Origin: Desulfotomaculum sp.
GTDB lineage: Bacteria; Bacillota; Desulfotomaculia; Desulfotomaculales; Ammonificaceae
Reading direction: 5' to 3'
DNA: 5,503 nt
Assembly: GCA_012961725.1 (NCBI GenBank)
Contig: DTYU01000012.1
Coordinates: forward strand, 1 to 5,503
Positions 4,863 to 5,503 of the stretch are shown in pieces (position 1 is the stretch's first letter; each line of letters opens with the position of its first letter). Under the pieces are notes generated by a model that saw only the letters and a list, made by a program, of their open reading frames with translations, ran no database searches and had not been told where the DNA came from. Position numbers and translations under genes: made by a program.

Positions 4863-5291
4863 CTAAAATTCAATCAATTCAGGCTTTTGCGCCTGGTGCG
4901 GGTGTTCGGGCCCCTTGTATACCTTCAGCTTTCGGGCCATCTTCGCCCCCAGGCGGTTGTGCGGAAGCATTCCTTCTATCGCTTTGCGGACGGCAAGCTC
5001 CGGCCTTTTCCTCATCAGGCTCGCGTAGTTCATCACCTTCAGCCCTCCCGGATAACCCGAATGACGGATGAAAAGCTTTTTCTGAAGCTTATTTCCCGTA
5101 AGGACCACCTTATCCGCATTTATCACGATCACGTGGTCGCCCGTATCGACATGCGGCGTAAAGACCGGCTTATGCTTACCGCGAAGAAGACGCGCCGCCT
5201 CGGTTGCAAGCCGGCCGAGAGGCTTGCCCGCCGCGTCGAGTACGTACCAGCGGCGCTCGATCTCCTTTGGCTTAGCCATGAACGTACGCAT
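4863..5291 (-). CDS. rplM: 50S ribosomal protein L13
   Basis: This is a 142-residue L13, an early-assembling 50S subunit protein that binds 23S rRNA. It opens MRTFMAKPKEIERRWYVLDA, the usual family start. Family segments visible include GKPLGRLATEAARLLRGKHK, DTGDHVIVINADKVVLTGNK, RHSGYPGG and MLPHNRLGAKMARKLKVYKG. Length and ends match the family. I chose ATG 5291 over an in-frame TTG at 5369, because the extra 26 residues are not part of the family and their codons lie in the leader hairpin and T run. GAGGGGG sits 10 nt upstream, and a closer AGGA abuts the ATG. An ATG at 5279 is a less likely alternative. The gene is first of the rplM-rpsI operon in this window; the commonly preceding truA is not seen. 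Confidence 0.97.
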   Translation of the reverse strand: MRTFMAKPKEIERRWYVLDAAGKPLGRLATEAARLLRGKHKPVFTPHVDTGDHVIVINADKVVLTGNKLQKKLFIRHSGYPGGLKVMNYASLMRKRPELAVRKAIEGMLPHNRLGAKMARKLKVYKGPEHPHQAQKPELIEF

Positions 5292-5390
5292 TCCTATTGA
5301 GCCCCCTCGAAATCTCCCCGTCCCACCGGTTGGTTCCTGCCATAAAAAAACAGCTTTACGGTTAAGCAACAGACCGTATGCACCCAGGTG
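5292..5390 (-). promoter_or_regulatory. rplM leader with hairpins and a T7 run, candidate autoregulatory L13 leader
   Basis: The minus-strand leader contains CACCTGGGTG (5390-5381, self-complementary), then a 6-bp hairpin TACGGT/ACCGTA (5378-5373 with 5362-5357) with a 10-nt loop. An overlapping weak alternative is GCTT/AAGC (5367-5364 with 5356-5353), followed 2 nt later by TTTTTTT (5350-5344). The two hairpins are mutually exclusive. L13 leaders that bind the protein product are known in Firmicutes (Rfam has an L13 leader family), but whether this one belongs needs a covariance search. The SD of rplM follows. Confidence 0.45.
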
Positions 5391-5419
5391 ATTGTACGCT
5401 AAAATACGAAGTCATACAA
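5391..5419 (-). promoter_or_regulatory. Sigma-A-like promoter proximal to rplM
   Basis: A -10 TACAAT (5396-5391, 5 of 6 to consensus) lies 17 nt from a weak -35 TTGTAT (5419-5414). The predicted start is near 5384, giving a leader of about 93 nt that contains the hairpins described for rplM. Confidence 0.5.
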
Positions 5420-5424
5420 GACAA

Positions 5425-5454
5425 AGTTTAATACAGAAAGCTTGCACCTGTCAA
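5425..5454 (-). promoter_or_regulatory. Possible upstream promoter of rplM
   Basis: A perfect -35 TTGACA (5454-5449) is followed after 18 nt by TAAACT (5430-5425), a 4 of 6 match to the -10 consensus. A second TTGACA (5482-5477) has no usable -10. Tandem promoters are common for ribosomal protein operons. The stretch 5391-5503 is AT-rich compared with the genes and holds no convincing coding sequence. Confidence 0.4.
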
Positions 5455-5503
5455 GGAGTTGAAAAATGTACGATCGTGTCAACCCACTGTAGGAATTTCG
5501 AAA

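Noticed and set aside
5292..5369. N-terminal extension of L13 from a TTG at 5369
   Set aside because: L13 proteins begin near MRTFMAKP. The extra residues have no family match and their codons coincide with the leader hairpin and T run.
5399..5503. Open minus-strand frame entering from the right edge and ending TAG at 5399, possibly the end of an upstream gene such as truA
   Set aside because: The 34 codons do not resemble the TruA C terminus, are AT-rich unlike neighbouring genes, and contain both TTGACA boxes and likely promoter elements.

Overview
The window looks like chromosomal core DNA from a spore-forming, Gram-positive member of the Clostridia. A Desulfotomaculum/Pelotomaculum-like Peptococcaceae relative would fit, but that is an inference. 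The grounds are the gene order rplM-rpsI-cwlD, the presence of the sporulation amidase CwlD, Shine-Dalgarno (SD) sites close to AAGGAGG, frequent TTG/GTG starts, moderately high GC, and a secreted protein with copper-amine-oxidase-N-like repeats, which is a domain common in this group. All supported genes are on the minus strand, so the window reads functionally from right to left.

Right part (5503 to about 4430): a promoter region and a leader with a small hairpin and a T7 run precede rplM (L13). rplM is followed 10 nt later by rpsI (S9). The two form a ribosomal protein operon of ordinary composition.

Middle (about 4430 to 3490): rpsI is followed by an unusually structured 200-nt spacer. 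It holds two related hairpins in a direct repeat that begins inside the last rpsI codons, two further hairpins, and a strong terminator-like stem-loop. The 3' arm of that stem-loop contains the cwlD Shine-Dalgarno, and its U run leads straight into the TTG start of cwlD. cwlD encodes a membrane-anchored zinc amidase of spore cortex maturation.

Left part (3489 to 1): a 460-nt non-coding stretch contains a good sigma-A-like promoter and a long pyrimidine tract. It precedes a gene for a large secreted mosaic protein: signal peptide, two copper-amine-oxidase-N-like repeats, an Ig-like domain, an unrecognised Cys-containing middle domain, and a six-repeat FG-GAP-like beta-propeller. A hairpin lies just after its stop codon. 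Downstream on the same strand, the 5' part of a second secreted protein runs off the left edge. It has a signal peptide and a CWLATAANM motif resembling the catalytic Cys region of papain-like peptidases. The two secreted products may act together at the cell surface, but only their adjacency suggests this.

I see no mobile element, CRISPR array, tRNA or rRNA. The observations I would look at first are the terminator/SD overlap at cwlD, the duplicated rpsI tail, the unassigned middle domain of the mosaic protein, and the truncated peptidase-like gene.
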